From positions 496,001 through 560,000 of the forward strand of contig BLAL01000315.1 of NCBI GenBank assembly GCA_015698045.1: a DNA stretch of 64,000 bases, read 5' to 3'. The notes under the pieces were generated by a model. That model saw nothing but the letters and a program-made list of their open reading frames with translations. It was not told the origin of the DNA and did no database searches. This stretch comes from Rhizophagus clarus (taxonomy: Eukaryota; Glomeromycota; Glomeromycetes; Glomerales; Glomeraceae). The translations under genes and the position numbers were made by a program. This document shows, piece by piece, positions 11,050 to 22,899 of the stretch (within the stretch, counting starts at the first letter, position 1; each line of letters opens with the position of its first letter).

Positions 11050-11955
11050 GTTGTAATTGTATATATATTTCAGTTTATTAGAATATTATTATTACTTATA
11101 GATAAATTAATTTAATATAAAAATCAGATTTGTCAAAAAATTGTATTATAAACTTCGTGTAACATTACACGGACTATTAAATTAAGTAAATAATGAAACT
11201 ATCTTCGCAGTTCGGATGATATTTTTTTAACATCTACGAAGATTAAAAATTTTTCACCTGATCATGTTATATTACTTACAAATAAAGAAAGTAAATAACC
11301 TATTTAGATTACTTGTTTCAAATTTTCTCCTTAAATTATATTATTTTTTGTAGCGCAGATAAATTTTACTGGTTAACTTTTAAAATGGAATTCTAAAAAA
11401 GGTATGTTATATAAGGTTACGGATTCAAAATTTTCTTTTATTTGGATGTCAATCCCGTTTAGCAAATTCTACTGCGGAAGAGAGGATCGGTAGAGTTCCA
11501 AGAAGAAAATAAAATTAATCCAAGTCTTGTAAGATACCTACTATATTAAGAAAAATTTTCCCTGAACGTTTTGATGGGACGCGAAAAATAAAATTTATAT
11601 ACCCATTAAATGTGAGTAACTCTGTTAAATTGTCTTCGGCTTTCATTCAATATACTGCTGCGGTACGAATTCAAAATACTGCACTTGATTAGTCGATTAG
11701 CCCCTATAATTCATGGGGACCTTTTAATTAACCCTCATCGAAACTACGATGGAAACTAGAATAAATCCAATTCTGGAAAGTTACACACATCCTAAAAATA
11801 TGTATCTACAAAATAATTATTTTTTGTTTGTTTTCGCTATTTTTCTTCTTTTCCAAATAATAAACTTGTTTCATTCTTGCTTATAAAGTTTTTTTTTTTT
11901 TGAATCAATTATTTATTAACGTTGTTTATAGTTTTTTTTTTTTTTATAGATTTAA
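11050..11955. other. Intergenic, no gene recognised
   Basis: The 906-bp tandem spacer holds the COG7 3' region and the promoter of the BTB-TLDc gene. T-runs at about 11,889-11,900 and 11,932-11,945 precede 'atag' immediately before the next ATG and may be a 5' UTR 3' splice site. Nothing else could be supported. Confidence 0.4.
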
Positions 11956-14021
11956 ATGAGTTCAATGTTAATAATGTTATCAGATAATAATTCAAACGCT
12001 ACAGCGACATCAACGATAATAAATCAAATAAATGGAGTGAATGAGGAATCTCAAAATGTAGAGGAACAGAAAAGTTTATTGAATAATTTTCCACCTCCCC
12101 CGAAGACGACGTTCTCCTCAAAGATAACGACAACGACAACCTCAACATCGGGTATTAATAATAAAGATGAATATTATGATGTTTTAATTAGAGTAGGAGA
12201 ACAACCTGATGTAAAAAAATTTCAAGCAAATTCAAAAACATTAATTTCCAAATGCAATTATTTTCATACTGCATTGTCAAGCAATTGGGCAAGAAAAGAG
12301 AATGATATTTTTATAATCGAGAAACCAAACATTAAACCAAAAGTCTTTGAAGTTGTTTTAAGGTAAAATTAATAATTTTCGTTTTCGATTCACTTGATTC
12401 ATTTTATGAATAATTAATATTTTCTCTTTTTTTTTTTTTTCCTTTTAGATATATTTGTTCGGGAACAATTGATTGGAATGCGTTAGAAGGAGAAGATTTT
12501 CTTGGAATTTGGCTAGCAGCGGATGAATTTATGTTGGATGAGTTAGAAAAACAAGTTCGAGAATTATTTGAAAAAAAATCAGAAAAGTTGAAGTCAAATT
12601 TTATATCAATGGTAAAATTAGTATATCAAAATGATGTACTGGAAAGATTTCGATCCAATTGTGTAGACATTATTAATACAACAACATGGTTTCAAGAATG
12701 TCATAATTTCAAATCATTAGATGAATCAATTTTTCAAAGTTTACTATCAGAAGAAGAAAATTGTGTTCATGATGGAGTAATATGGAATTTACTAATTTTA
12801 TGGGCATGTTCGTCAAAAATGCCAATTTTAAATAAAAATAAAGTAATGGAATGGACAGATAAAGAATTTGCATTACTTAAGAGTAGAATCGACCAATTCA
12901 TACCACATATAAGATTTTCATTGATTTCACGTAATGATTATTATAATAATGTTTTGCCTTATAGACATATTTTGCCAGCTGATACAACAACTAATGCAGC
13001 TTTGCAATATTATTTTTATTATTTGGATGAAGACGGAAACCCGAAACCTGATGTTTTGCGTCCACATGTTATCTTGGATGATTCAAAGATAATAAATCAT
13101 ACTCATATTGCCATGATTGGAAGATGGATTGATACTGGAAGAGAAAAAGAAAATTGTACGCAAGATTCCTGTTCGAATTCTTTTATAAGTGTTGATGATA
13201 ATTCAAGCTTAAATGAAGAACAAGAAATTCCTCCTTATAACGTAACGGTACCAGCTTCAACGGAGGCAACAAAGAATTCAAATTCTCGTAATGAGGAAAA
13301 AGGGTCAATGAAGATTTCATGGAAACAAACTTCATTGAAAAAATTGTGGACTTTACGTAAGAACAGGCGACCTGTTTATCCAAACGACTCTTCCTCGACG
13401 ACAACACCGTCAACAACCAAGAAAGAAAATAATAACGAGAGGTTACATGTATTTTCAAATTCAGATACAAAAAATATTCCGTCCAAAACACCACTTATAA
13501 AAAATTCACCAACATCTTCAATTTGTTTTTCATCCTCGCAAGCATATACTTATAATTTTAAATTAATTTATCGCGGTAGTAGAGATGGATTTGATATAGG
13601 ATCTTACAACGAGAAATGCTCGGAACAAGGAGCAACAGTAGTTGTAGTTACAATAAGTCATTCTAGAATTATTTTAGGAGGGTATTATCCAGTAAATACT
13701 AAGTCAGAATATCCGTATGAAGTAACTGTGTGTAGTCCAGATGCTTTTATATTTTCATTCGGGGAAGGGGATAATCCTGAAGATGATGCAATTTTAAGTA
13801 GGGTATCGAAACAATATTCTCAACATGCTATTTGTAGAACCGTTCAAGGACCTGGATTTGGTAACTATGATTTAGCTATTAGATTAGAAAATGGAAATCT
13901 TCCCAAAAAAATTGTTTGTAAACAAAAATATTACGAAAAAAAGATTATTACACCTAATGAATCAAATGAATTTACTTTTGATGATATTGAAGTATTTAAA
14001 ATTATTAAAGAGGAAGTTTAA
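11956..14021 (+). CDS. BTB-BACK-TLDc domain protein
   Basis: A 659-residue protein in two exons (11956-12362 and 12449-14021; the 86-bp intron splits an Arg codon). Residues 1-70 are Ser/Thr/Asn-rich and disordered. The BTB domain begins at YYDVLIRVG (~73) and continues through KCNYFHTALSSNWARKEND and RYICSGTIDW to about 175. A helical BACK-like region follows (CVDIINTTTWFQECHNFKSLDES...WNLLILWACS). A polar linker of about 150 residues leads to a TLDc domain from ~500 to 655 (FKLIYRGSRDGFD, HSRIILGGYYP, FGNYDLAIRLE, FTFDDIEVFKI). In other eukaryotes BTB proteins are often CUL3 adaptors, and TLDc domains are linked to oxidation resistance and V-ATPase binding. This combination is strongly amplified in Rhizophagus genomes (prior knowledge). 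The specific function is unknown. Confidence 0.92.
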
Positions 14022-14378
14022 GTGGGAATTATTTCAGAGAGGAGATCATCTACAATTTGAGAAGGAAAACTTTTTATTTTATTTTTTTTTTTTTTAATCC
14101 GAATAATTGGCCAAATTGCATTAAGATAAATAAGTTCTCAGTTGCTGTGTATAAATAGTATAGTTATTACAAAATGCAAAACCAATTAAATTAGATAAGT
14201 ATAAACGTTTTTTTTTTCCTATTGTATTTTACTTTGTAAACTTGTAATTTTATTCTCATTAAAAGAAATAAATGGATATTATTTTAAAATATATTCATTT
14301 AGCTATATTGAGTTAGAATATAATATCACGTCTGATAAACATTTTAATTTTCCCAAATTTGGTTTAATTGTTTCAATT

Positions 14379-14410
<32 letters not shown>

Positions 14411-14445
14411 GATAATCTGTATATTCTTAAACAATGAATCCAATC
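14022..14445. other. Convergent 3' intergenic region
   Basis: AT-rich spacer between the two convergent BTB genes, including a T27 run at about 14,384-14,410. Nothing else recognised. Confidence 0.4.
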
Positions 14446-15956
14446 TTAGGAATCTGGTACCAATTTAAGTAATAACTCGGCAAAAACTTCGCCAGCATTC
14501 GGATAACTAGATTGATTTGATTTAATATTTTTAAATGTTTCGGTTTTTCTAACAAAATTAAATCTATTTACAACATAATCTAAAACACAATCTTTCAGAT
14601 CAGGCCAATTTACTGCCACACTAAATAATATTTCAGCAGCTTTATCATCAGTTAAAGATTCCCAAATAACTTGCATTGCTCTATAACGTAATTCGTTTAT
14701 AAGATATTTGTCCGCTATACTAAATATTTGTATTGCATAATTAAGTTGATCTTTCCCATCATTTCTCTTAAATGGTGTTTGATCCGTGTATAAAAATACT
14801 AACATATCTTTAAATATTTCATAATTACAATCTGGTACATGAATTTTATATTTCGTGTAAGTAGTTGGTGAAACTGGTGGTGAAGGTATTGTTTCTGAAT
14901 CCGAAGGAACCGGAGATATTGGTGGTTTAATGTCATGATTAAATAAAATATCCTCAGGTGTCACTTCCTCAATCGTAGTTGTTGTCGCTGCCACTGATGA
15001 TGATGATGATGATGATGATGAGGACGAGGAACTTGAATCAATAGGCTTTGAAATTTCACACCAATCTCCTTGGAACATATCTTTAAAATATTGAGATCGA
15101 CTTGAAAGAATTTTACTTGAAGCGTATAAAGTATGCCCTTCTACATCAAACTGTACATCAGATCCTGTCGGAAATTCTAATTGTTCTTCCCATGCTGTTT
15201 TTAACATAGTTGGAAATGTTTCATTCGGTATCAATGTGATCTCATTTTGTTGTAATGGAATTATTTCAAATTCTATTCCAAAAGTTATTCGGCCTGTCAA
15301 ATATGCTCTTTGCACAAAATTTCCCCATCCTAATATAATAAGAAAAGAGAAATAGAAAAAAAGAAATGGAAAATTTTAATGAATGTATATTAATTATAAT
15401 CTTCATTAAAAGAATCAAAGTTCATAATTACCTTGGCCAGGCCATCGATTACGAAATGATTTTATATCAACTGGTTTTTTTTCGATAATTTTATCCGAAT
15501 CGCTATTTTTTATAAATAAAGATGCATTTGTTATATGTAATCTTTCATTTGATAATTGACCTGATTTTTGCTCATCAGGATTCCTAATCCAGAATAATGC
15601 TAATGAGCAATACTCGGGATATTCATTACACAACTTTAAAACGTCAAAAAGATTTTGATTAAAAAAAAAAAAAAAAAAGAGTATAAAAAAAGAAAAAATA
15701 TTTATAATTTTGGACAAACACATACTGGTGTGAACTTTAATTGCCAAAAAGTATCAGTATGAGTAGAAAATGGAGGACTAAATATTGACTGACCAGGACT
15801 GTAAAGTCCTAAATATGAGTATTGAAAACACATTTTTACTTTATTCTGATTTATTGTTGGTTCTGGTGGCATAATTGATGATGAATTATAAATTGGTGCC
15901 GTTTGCATTCGTGTAGTCGTTATTGACGTATTTGACGTTCTTCTTAAAGTTGCCAT
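14446..15956 (-). CDS. MATH-BTB domain protein (SPOP-like architecture)
   Basis: A 438-residue protein in three exons (15726-15956, 15432-15633, 14446-15329), phase-consistent. The N-terminal MATH/TRAF-like domain includes TDTFWQLKFTP, CNEYPEYCSLALFWIRNPDE and GQGWGNFVQRAYL. The BTB domain begins at GSDVQFDVEGHTLYASSKIL (~200) and resumes at NYEIFKDMLVFLYTDQ, with a 3-box/BACK-like C-terminus. Between BTB halves sits a disordered insertion containing 14 consecutive Ser (about 247-260) encoded partly by a (GAT)n-type trinucleotide run on the plus strand (15,000-15,020), then a Pro/Ser-rich stretch. By analogy to SPOP, MATH would bind substrate and BTB would bind CUL3; this is inference. An in-frame 5' leader A-run (15,961-15,984 on plus) lies just upstream of the ATG. 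Confidence 0.88.
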
Positions 15957-17055
15957 TTTACAAAAAAAAAAAAAAAAAAAAAAATTATTTTTAAAATTTT
16001 TTTCTTTTTGCTGAAATGAATTTATGGGAGAAAAAGTAAGATGATATATCTGTGATACGAAGAATTTTTATAAATTTTATGTACATCATCCGACATGAAA
16101 ATCTAGATTATCATGAAAAATAATGAAATATATATATAGATTTATATTTGTAAAACAATGATGTATATAAATTCAGCTCGATAACTGACTGCAACATCTG
16201 CAAGGAGATAGAATGCAGGATTATGATTATCTCTAATAGAATTGTGAATAAGTTGCCATTTAAGGGATAAAGGCCAGATGTGAGTGATTTATCTAATAAT
16301 TGTATCCTAACTTTAAAATATGTAAATTAATTGATGCAAATTTTCAATAGTTAACGGACGGAATTACTGTTACCTGTCAATTGTTAGGAATACCTAAATA
16401 TCGATTCTCAATTACTGTAATAATTGATACCAATAGAAAAAGAAAATGTATTATAAAAATGTCGTCAAGATCTATAATTTAAATTGAATTTATATTGCAA
16501 GTAATAGAAGTTTTATAAATTAAAATTATGACAAAGCTATTTTATTTAAATTTTAAATACAGAAAAGAATCATATTAACCAAATTTTAAATAATTACAAT
16601 TTAATATAATTTGAAAAAAATATAATATTAGTTAAAGTTAATATTATTCAAAAAAAGATTCTGCATAAATATAGAATCAAAAAAACTTTCAAAATAAATA
16701 ATTTTCACTTAGATTTCTTTATAGCTATATCATTTATTTTACTTTTTTTATTTTTTAAACAAAAATTTGATAATATAAAAGTCAATCATCTTTTAAGCTT
16801 AAGTAGTTTATTGTTGATTTATCATTACCATTTAGGAAATGTGGCCAAGATTAGATTATCAACACGGCGCTATCAGCGATGTTAGTAATCGATAATGACT
16901 TTGACAGTAGAAATTACTTTGAAAAGATGGCAATTTTTGTATTATAGAATAAAGATAACAGTAAATAATAAATTTATTTTTAACTCAAAAAACGAACAAA
17001 TGTAAAAATAAAAAATTTTTATCCATATCGACATTGAAATAAAATGTTCGTTATT
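15957..17055. other. Intergenic, AT-rich, nothing recognised
   Basis: The 1.1-kb spacer holds the MATH-BTB promoter side and the 3' side of the lectin/aerolysin-like gene. No ORF, RNA gene or repeat family could be supported. Confidence 0.4.
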
Positions 17056-18546
17056 TTAAGGAAGATGGACACTTCCAATTTTTCTATTTCTTCTATTGGC
17101 AAAATAATTCCACAATCTGTAACCAATATAGGCTAATGAGGCAAAAAGGGAGAAAACAAACATGAGATAAATTGCGAAATAAAACATGACTGAGGCCTCA
17201 GAGAATGGGTCATGGTCAGGATGTTTAGGGTAAGTAGGATGATTAGAAGAGTCAGGGTCGGAGTCGGATGGGTCAGAAGGTTCAGTAGGGTATGTAGGGT
17301 TAGTAGGTTGAGGAAGATGAGGGAGATGAGGAAGATGAGAAGGATTGCTCGGATGAGTCTTTATAGGAATTGCTTCAATTAACGCATTGAATCCATAACC
17401 ATCGATTTTCAAAGTACCGTTCGTAGTAACAATAAGGGAATTTCCTTCTTCAATTATAACTTTAGCATCATAATATTCTTTTTGAAGATAGTATCTAAGT
17501 GCGTTAGCATCAACATCAGTCAATGGAACAATCCTTCCATATTCGTCCAATCTATCAGCTTTGCCAGTGATTCGAATTTTGGCTTTAAACGGTACATCAA
17601 TGCTAATCTTATCTACCGAACTATTAACCATTATTGAAGTAAGGGGTGGTGTTTCAATTTTTTGTCGGATACGATATGAAATTAATTCTTCTACGGATTT
17701 CGTATATTCTTCTTCATGTGTTGAATTGAACTCATTTTTAATTCCACCATGAAATCCCGTGTTTAGTCCTAAAATCCCGAAAATGGTTCTACCAATATCA
17801 AATGATACACCAATATATTTTGTAGTTTTAAATGATTCTGATTTTCTGATTTTTAAAGTATAACTATTTGACTTTCTTTCAGTTTTATCAATTGTTTCTG
17901 ATATTGTTGCATTTGTTGGATTGTTAATTACAAGACTACCGCTTAAAAGGCTGGTACGTGTCTTGTAACGATCCAATTGATGTTTTAGATCAGGAGGGTA
18001 TTCGAAGTCCGTTACTACCGCGTTTAATTTATAATTACTGGGTATAAAGGACCAATGTTGATAAATATTGTTCTCAGAATTATCATTAGATGAACTGATA
18101 TAAACTTCTTGACCATTACTATCCAAATTCCGAAATTCTGAATTTACATGAACAATATTATACGTATCATTATTGACCTTCTTAATTACCCACTGTTGAT
18201 ATGGGTTATATACAGAATTATCTCCAGGTGCACTAACGTATGTTTCTTGTCCATTTCCGTCTAAATTCATACTTGATACTGCACTTACAATATTATATTC
18301 ATTTTCATTAGCCTTTCGCAATGTCCAATATTGGTACGGGTTAGATGAAGAGCTGACAAAAATATTTTTACTGTCGCTATCCAAGTTCAACCCAGATTTC
18401 AAATGTACAATTTTATATGTAATCCCTTCAACCAAATTAAAGTCTTGATTAGAGTCGGGATTTACGATAACCCTATTATTAGGGATTAAAGCACCGTAAG
18501 TATGAGCTACAAAAAGGAACGGGAGGAAATAAATTTTCATTTTCAT
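17056..18546 (-). CDS. Secreted ricin-B lectin + aerolysin/MTX-like protein with C-terminal TM anchor
   Basis: A single-exon, 496-residue protein. A hydrophobic signal peptide lies at residues 1-19. Residues ~43-168 form a beta-trefoil of three ~40-residue repeats, each ending in the ricin-B Q-x-W motif (QYW 72, QQW 117, QHW 163), expected to bind sugars. Residues ~175-392 resemble the aerolysin/ETX-MTX2 beta-pore-forming fold: long Ser/Thr-rich alternating strands, an ISYRIRQKIETPPLTS segment and VPFKAKIRITG. Lectin-aerolysin fusions are known from fungi and other organisms. The odd part follows: a Pro/His/Ser/Asp-rich stalk (~393-454), one transmembrane helix (~455-479) and a basic tail RNRK. 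The protein is therefore predicted to be displayed on the cell surface or membrane-tethered rather than freely secreted. Whether it forms pores is unknown. A possible role in cell recognition or defence is inference. Confidence 0.8.
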   Translation of the reverse strand: MKMKIYFLPFLFVAHTYGALIPNNRVIVNPDSNQDFNLVEGITYKIVHLKSGLNLDSDSKNIFVSSSSNPYQYWTLRKANENEYNIVSAVSSMNLDGNGQETYVSAPGDNSVYNPYQQWVIKKVNNDTYNIVHVNSEFRNLDSNGQEVYISSSNDNSENNIYQHWSFIPSNYKLNAVVTDFEYPPDLKHQLDRYKTRTSLLSGSLVINNPTNATISETIDKTERKSNSYTLKIRKSESFKTTKYIGVSFDIGRTIFGILGLNTGFHGGIKNEFNSTHEEEYTKSVEELISYRIRQKIETPPLTSIMVNSSVDKISIDVPFKAKIRITGKADRLDEYGRIVPLTDVDANALRYYLQKEYYDAKVIIEEGNSLIVTTNGTLKIDGYGFNALIEAIPIKTHPSNPSHLPHLPHLPQPTNPTYPTEPSDPSDSDPDSSNHPTYPKHPDHDPFSEASVMFYFAIYLMFVFSLFASLAYIGYRLWNYFANRRNRKIGSVHLP

Positions 18547-18815
18547 GATTATAAACTAAGCGATCCGAAAAAAATGGATTGCAAATTTATGTTAAAAAAA
18601 AAACAATAATGAACCCTATTAAATTATTAACGAATCAGCCTCCTGCCGTCTATGCTTTTCTTTAAACTAATTAGGAATCTTTTTCGTAATGTGACATTCA
18701 ATTGCATATGAATTTTTGACGATCATAAACTAATTAACTAGCAGGTAAAAGTTAATTTGTTCTAATTTTTTTTTTGAAATGCACAAACATTTATATATAA
18801 AATAGGATTACTTAT
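18547..18815. other. Upstream region of lectin/aerolysin-like gene
   Basis: Presumed promoter of the gene at 17056-18546. AT-rich; no motif assigned. This marks the right edge of the gene-dense block. Confidence 0.35.
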
Positions 18816-19082
18816 TGCACGGCCCTATAGGATCATGCTGATGTCGTTTAACCTATATTTTTTAATAAATGTTAATAATATTATTATTATTGTACAATAT
18901 TGAACGGTAATAGTTTATTTATGTACAATATTGAACGGTGATAGTTTATTTGCGTATAATATTAAAATAAAGAGTAAGTTTTCGAAATTTCACATATCAT
19001 TAATTAGACTTTTGATAAACTTACTGAGTTACAGTATATAGTGGATAGAAAGCATGATCTGCATTAGCCGTACGATAATATA

Positions 19083-19163
19083 GATATTGCACGGTGTTGT
19101 ATTTATATTGGTTAACGTCACGAAGTGACGTTAACCAATGTAAATACAACACCGTACAATATC
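19083..19163. repeat. Near-perfect 81-bp hairpin (39-bp arms, 3-nt loop)
   Basis: Arms 19083-19121 and 19125-19163 are complementary with two mismatches around the loop GAA. The core is GTTAACGTCAC/GTGACGTTAAC. A degenerate relative lies near 57,727-57,785, where the core reads ATTAACATTAC/GTAATGTTAA, so this is a dispersed foldback family. The arms retain CpGs in an AT-rich background. An RNA product would fold into a long hairpin. Confidence 0.8.
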
Positions 19164-20093
19164 CATAAAATATAAAATAATAATAAATTTTTTTTTTTTT
19201 AAAAAATTCAAAGGTCGTGTAATGACTTTATTGTAATATATTTATTGACTTTATTGTAATATATTAACATTAAAATATAAGATACAAATGATAAAACCCA
19301 CCCAGCACAGCTAGATGTGACCCATAAAAATAAAATAATAATAAAAAAAAATAATAAATTGATATTTTAATTATGTATTGCTTAATAAATTTTATTTATA
19401 TTTTATAATTTTCTTTATAAATGAATAATCTTTTTTAATTTTAGCAATATACCATTCTTTAATATAACTACTATATTAAAGAATAGTATATTATTTAGAT
19501 TAAATTATAGAATTATTCTATAATTTAAATACTATTTTATAATCTGTTAACTATTCTATAATCTTTGAATTTTTGTAATTTAATTTTTATTAATGATCTG
19601 CCTAAAAATTGCTAAAAGTTACTATATAAATTAATTTAAAACATCATCTTTTATTATTCTGTAAACCAGTAATTAAATTCTAATCTGCCTCAAAAAAATC
19701 CAATTTTAATAATCCTTTTTTTTTCTTTTAAAAAGAATATCAAGTTTTATAAATTAGTTTAAAATTCATTAAAATCTAATTACTGAATTACAAAATAATA
19801 CAAGATAATATTTAAGTTTTTGTATTAAATTTATATAATAACCTTTTGCAATTCTTAAATTCTAAATTAACTATTTTTTTCTTTTTTTCTTTTATTTATC
19901 AATTTAATAATTAGGTAAATTTTAAAATAAAAACTTCAAAATTTTTTTAAAATTATTTTTTATTAACTTTTTTTATTTAAAAATTTTTTTTTTTTAAATA
20001 TATATATATATTTTTTTATAATTAATAGCTTTAATTTAATTTTTTTTTAATTTTCTAATTTAATATTATAATGAGATAATTTATATATCGCTT
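19164..20093. other. Extremely AT-rich gene-free stretch
   Basis: Low-complexity A/T sequence with short inverted repeats (e.g. TAGTATATTA/TAATATACTA-like pairs near 19,450-19,560). No coding or RNA gene signal was recognised. Confidence 0.4.
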
Positions 20094-20279
20094 CTGCGAT
20101 ATTATCACCTCCATTTTGATATCTGTATCACATCCTTACTTTTTTCATTTTTTCATATATATTCTAAGAAAATTCTTTTTGTTGTAAAAAATCTATTTTT
20201 CACATCTTGTTAAACATCATATTTTTTAATTTTAGCCAGCATTACATAATTCTACCCAGAAGTAATGTGTCACAGAGGC
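20094..20279. mobile_element. MITE, diverged copy 1 (GCACCTGTGATACATCA-type TIR)
   Basis: Shares an ordered series of blocks with the copy at 20463-20667: a TGTATCACA word, TTTTTCAT, TCTAAGAA..AATT, TTGTAAAAAATCTATTTTTCACA, TTAATTTTA and an AGCATTAC block, ending in GTGTCACAG. Its ends resemble the inverted termini of the other copy but are decayed. Confidence 0.6.
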
Positions 20280-20462
20280 AACATATAATTTACTTTATTA
20301 TAATTTATTTTTTTTTAAATTTCAAATAAATATTAAATATTAAAGTTTTAAAATTTTTACTTTGAACTTTTTTTTATAAAATATTTTTTAATTTTTTTTT
20401 TATAATTATTATATTATTACTTAATATTTTTATTATTATTATTATGGGTTTAATCATTTTCC

Positions 20463-20667
20463 ACACCTGCGATGTATCACACCCTTTTTGTCACTTGTGT
20501 CACATTCCTTTTCTTTTCATATTTTTATATGTATTCTGAAGACAAAATTTTTTCAGTTGTAAAAAATCTATTTTTCACACTCCTAATTAAATATCACATG
20601 TTTAATTTTACCTAGCATTACCGTAATTTTATCCAGAATATTTAGGATATGATGTATCACAGGTGCA
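20463..20667. mobile_element. MITE copy 2 with CACCTGxGATxxATCA terminal inverted repeats
   Basis: Left end CACCTGCGATGTATCA, right end the inverted form of CACCTGTGATACATCA; about 205 bp. The internal sequence is shared in the same order with 20094-20279. There is no coding capacity. Two copies less than 400 bp apart suggest local transposition or segmental duplication. Confidence 0.65.
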
Positions 20668-21862
20668 AAAAAAAAATAAAATCCTATTATTATTATTATT
20701 ATTTATTTTATAAATTTTTTATAAAAATAATATTAGTATTTTACTATTTTTTACTTTTTTAATTTTTGGTTATTATAAATAAAATTATTTTATTTTTAAT
20801 AAATATATTCAATTATTAAAATCCAAATATATTAAAATATTTATTAATATTAAATTATTTAAATTTAAAATATATAATTTATTTTTAAATATTATATAAT
20901 TATTAGGTAGTAGTATTCAATATGGAGGTTAATGTTGAATGATTGGTTATCATTATACCACGCAGTGGCACATAACAACAATCATTAAAAATATTGACCG
21001 TAATATTGAATAACGAAGTGCCTAATAATGGTTATATCCTTGGTAGCCTTAATGATCATGATAAATTGAATATCACATCAATATTAACAAATTTGGGAAT
21101 TATTTAATTTTAATAATTGTTCTATTCTGATTATTCATCTAAACTGAATTTCTATAGTTCATAATACATATTATTAGCAATAATGATATCTGGCAATAAA
21201 TGATAGCACATACTGAATATGAGTAAAATAATTGACATCATGATCCTATGGGATACCGGATATAATAAAATATATTTTATAATAATAATATAAATTTAAT
21301 TAAATATTTTAAAAAAAAAATTTAATTTTTTATTTAATTTTATTTTATATAAATGATTTTATAATAATTAAAAATTTAAATTTTTAATTTATTTTATTTT
21401 TAATTTTATTTTTAGTTATTAATTTAATTTTTATTAATTTTTTAATCTAAAATTTTTAATTTAAATATTTTAAAATTATCTTTTAATTAAAAATTTTATT
21501 AAAAATATTTTTAATTTAAAGGATTTTTAAAAATAATTCAGTTTATTTATGAAAAATAAAAAATAAAACTGAAATTAAATACCAAAAAATTATTACATAG
21601 TAAATATTATTATACTTAAAATTTTTTTTGATTTTAAAATTTTTAATTAAAATATTAATTTATTTATAATATAAATAATCATAAAAATTGTTTTTTAAAT
21701 AATTTTTGAAAAAAAATATATTTATAAATAAAATATTTTTTTTTACATTTATTTACTTAAATAAAATTCTAAATAATATTAATATAATTTATAAATGAGT
21801 TTATATAAAATTTATATAATATTAATTTTTAAACTAACAAATTAAGTTTATATAAATAAAAT

Positions 21863-22089
21863 AAATTCATATATTATATTAGGATCCTATATAATCTAAT
21901 AGTTACTATGGGAGGAGATAGGAGAATTACATAAGGTGATGGTAGGACACAGGAGCAATCTTCTAGATGGAAAACTGGTTCAAAGTTTTAATAGATTAGT
22001 AATATACAACAGAATTTTCTGTAATTTATATAACTAATAAACTCATGAATTGCACTATCTTGCAAAAAAAAAATTCATATATTATATTT
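21863..22089 (+). mobile_element. SINE-like retroposon copy 1 with A-tail and ~17-bp TSD
   Basis: The body is about 21,882-22,070, ending in TTGC then an A9-10 tail. It is flanked by direct repeats AAATTCATATATTATATT at 21,863 and 22,071, as expected of LINE-type target-primed insertion. It contains GGTTCAAAG (21,975), which resembles a Pol III B box; an A box is not convincing. About 90% of the body recurs at 43,865-44,051. Confidence 0.75.
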
Positions 22090-22899
22090 ATATAGAGTTG
22101 TAAATTAATAAATTTTATTTTAATTATTTTTTAATCTTTTAAATTAAAATTTTTATACTTTTAAATATTATTTTTTATTTAAATTTATTTAAAAAACTAT
22201 TTTTTAATTTGTGTTTTTCTATATTAATTTTTTTTTATTAATTATTAAACAATAAATTTTATTAATCTTAATTTTTTTTTTTTTTAAAAAAAAAAGTTGT
22301 TTAAAAATTAAAATTTGATTAATTTATCTTTTAAATAACATTTATTTTAATTTAAAATTAAATGATTTTATTTATTTTTTTTTTTTTTGATAAAATATTT
22401 ATTTTATTTTTTTTATAAAAAATATTTATTAATATTTAATAGCTTTTTTTTTATAAATTTAAATTGAAATTTAAAATTAAAAATATTAAGTATTTAAAAA
22501 AATAGAAAAATAGTAAATATTTAAAAAAAAATATTTAAAAAAAAAAAAAAATAAGTTTTATTTTTTTTTATATATAAAAATATTTACTAAATTTTTTTTA
22601 TGAATTTTAAATTAAAATTTCAAATTAAAGATAATAAATATATAAAGAGAAAAACTAAATATTTTTTTTAAAAAAAAAAGAAGTAGATTTTATTTTTTTT
22701 TTATATATAAAAATATTAATTTTTCTTTTTTTTATAGATTTTGATTAAAATTTAAAATTAAAATAAATCAATATATATATAAAAGAAAAAAAAAAGATTA
22801 TTATTTTTATATAAAAACTAATTGTAAACCTATTATTTTATAATAATTTGTATATATATAAATAAATATTTTAAATATTATAATAATATATACTGTATA
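22090..22899. other. AT-rich low-complexity gene-free stretch
   Basis: Alternating A and T homopolymer runs with repeated short blocks (AAATTTAAATTAAAATT-type; units near 22,440-22,790 appear about three times as a ~110-bp degenerate tandem repeat). No gene recognised. Confidence 0.4.

Larger units (their letters stand above)
18816..21265. mobile_element. Possible decayed TIR element bracketing a repeat-rich segment
   Basis: The words CCCTATAGGATCATGCTGATGTC near 18,824 and the inverted GACATCATGATCCTATGGGAT near 21,235 are imperfect inverted repeats of about 25 bp, with weaker inverted similarity inside (AATATTGAACGGTAAT near 18,898; ATTGACCGTAATATTGAAT near 20,994). Inside lie two direct copies of a ~30-bp motif (18,893-18,955), a hairpin element, two MITE copies, and otherwise extreme AT sequence. 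No transposase is visible. The boundaries are tentative. Confidence 0.35.
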
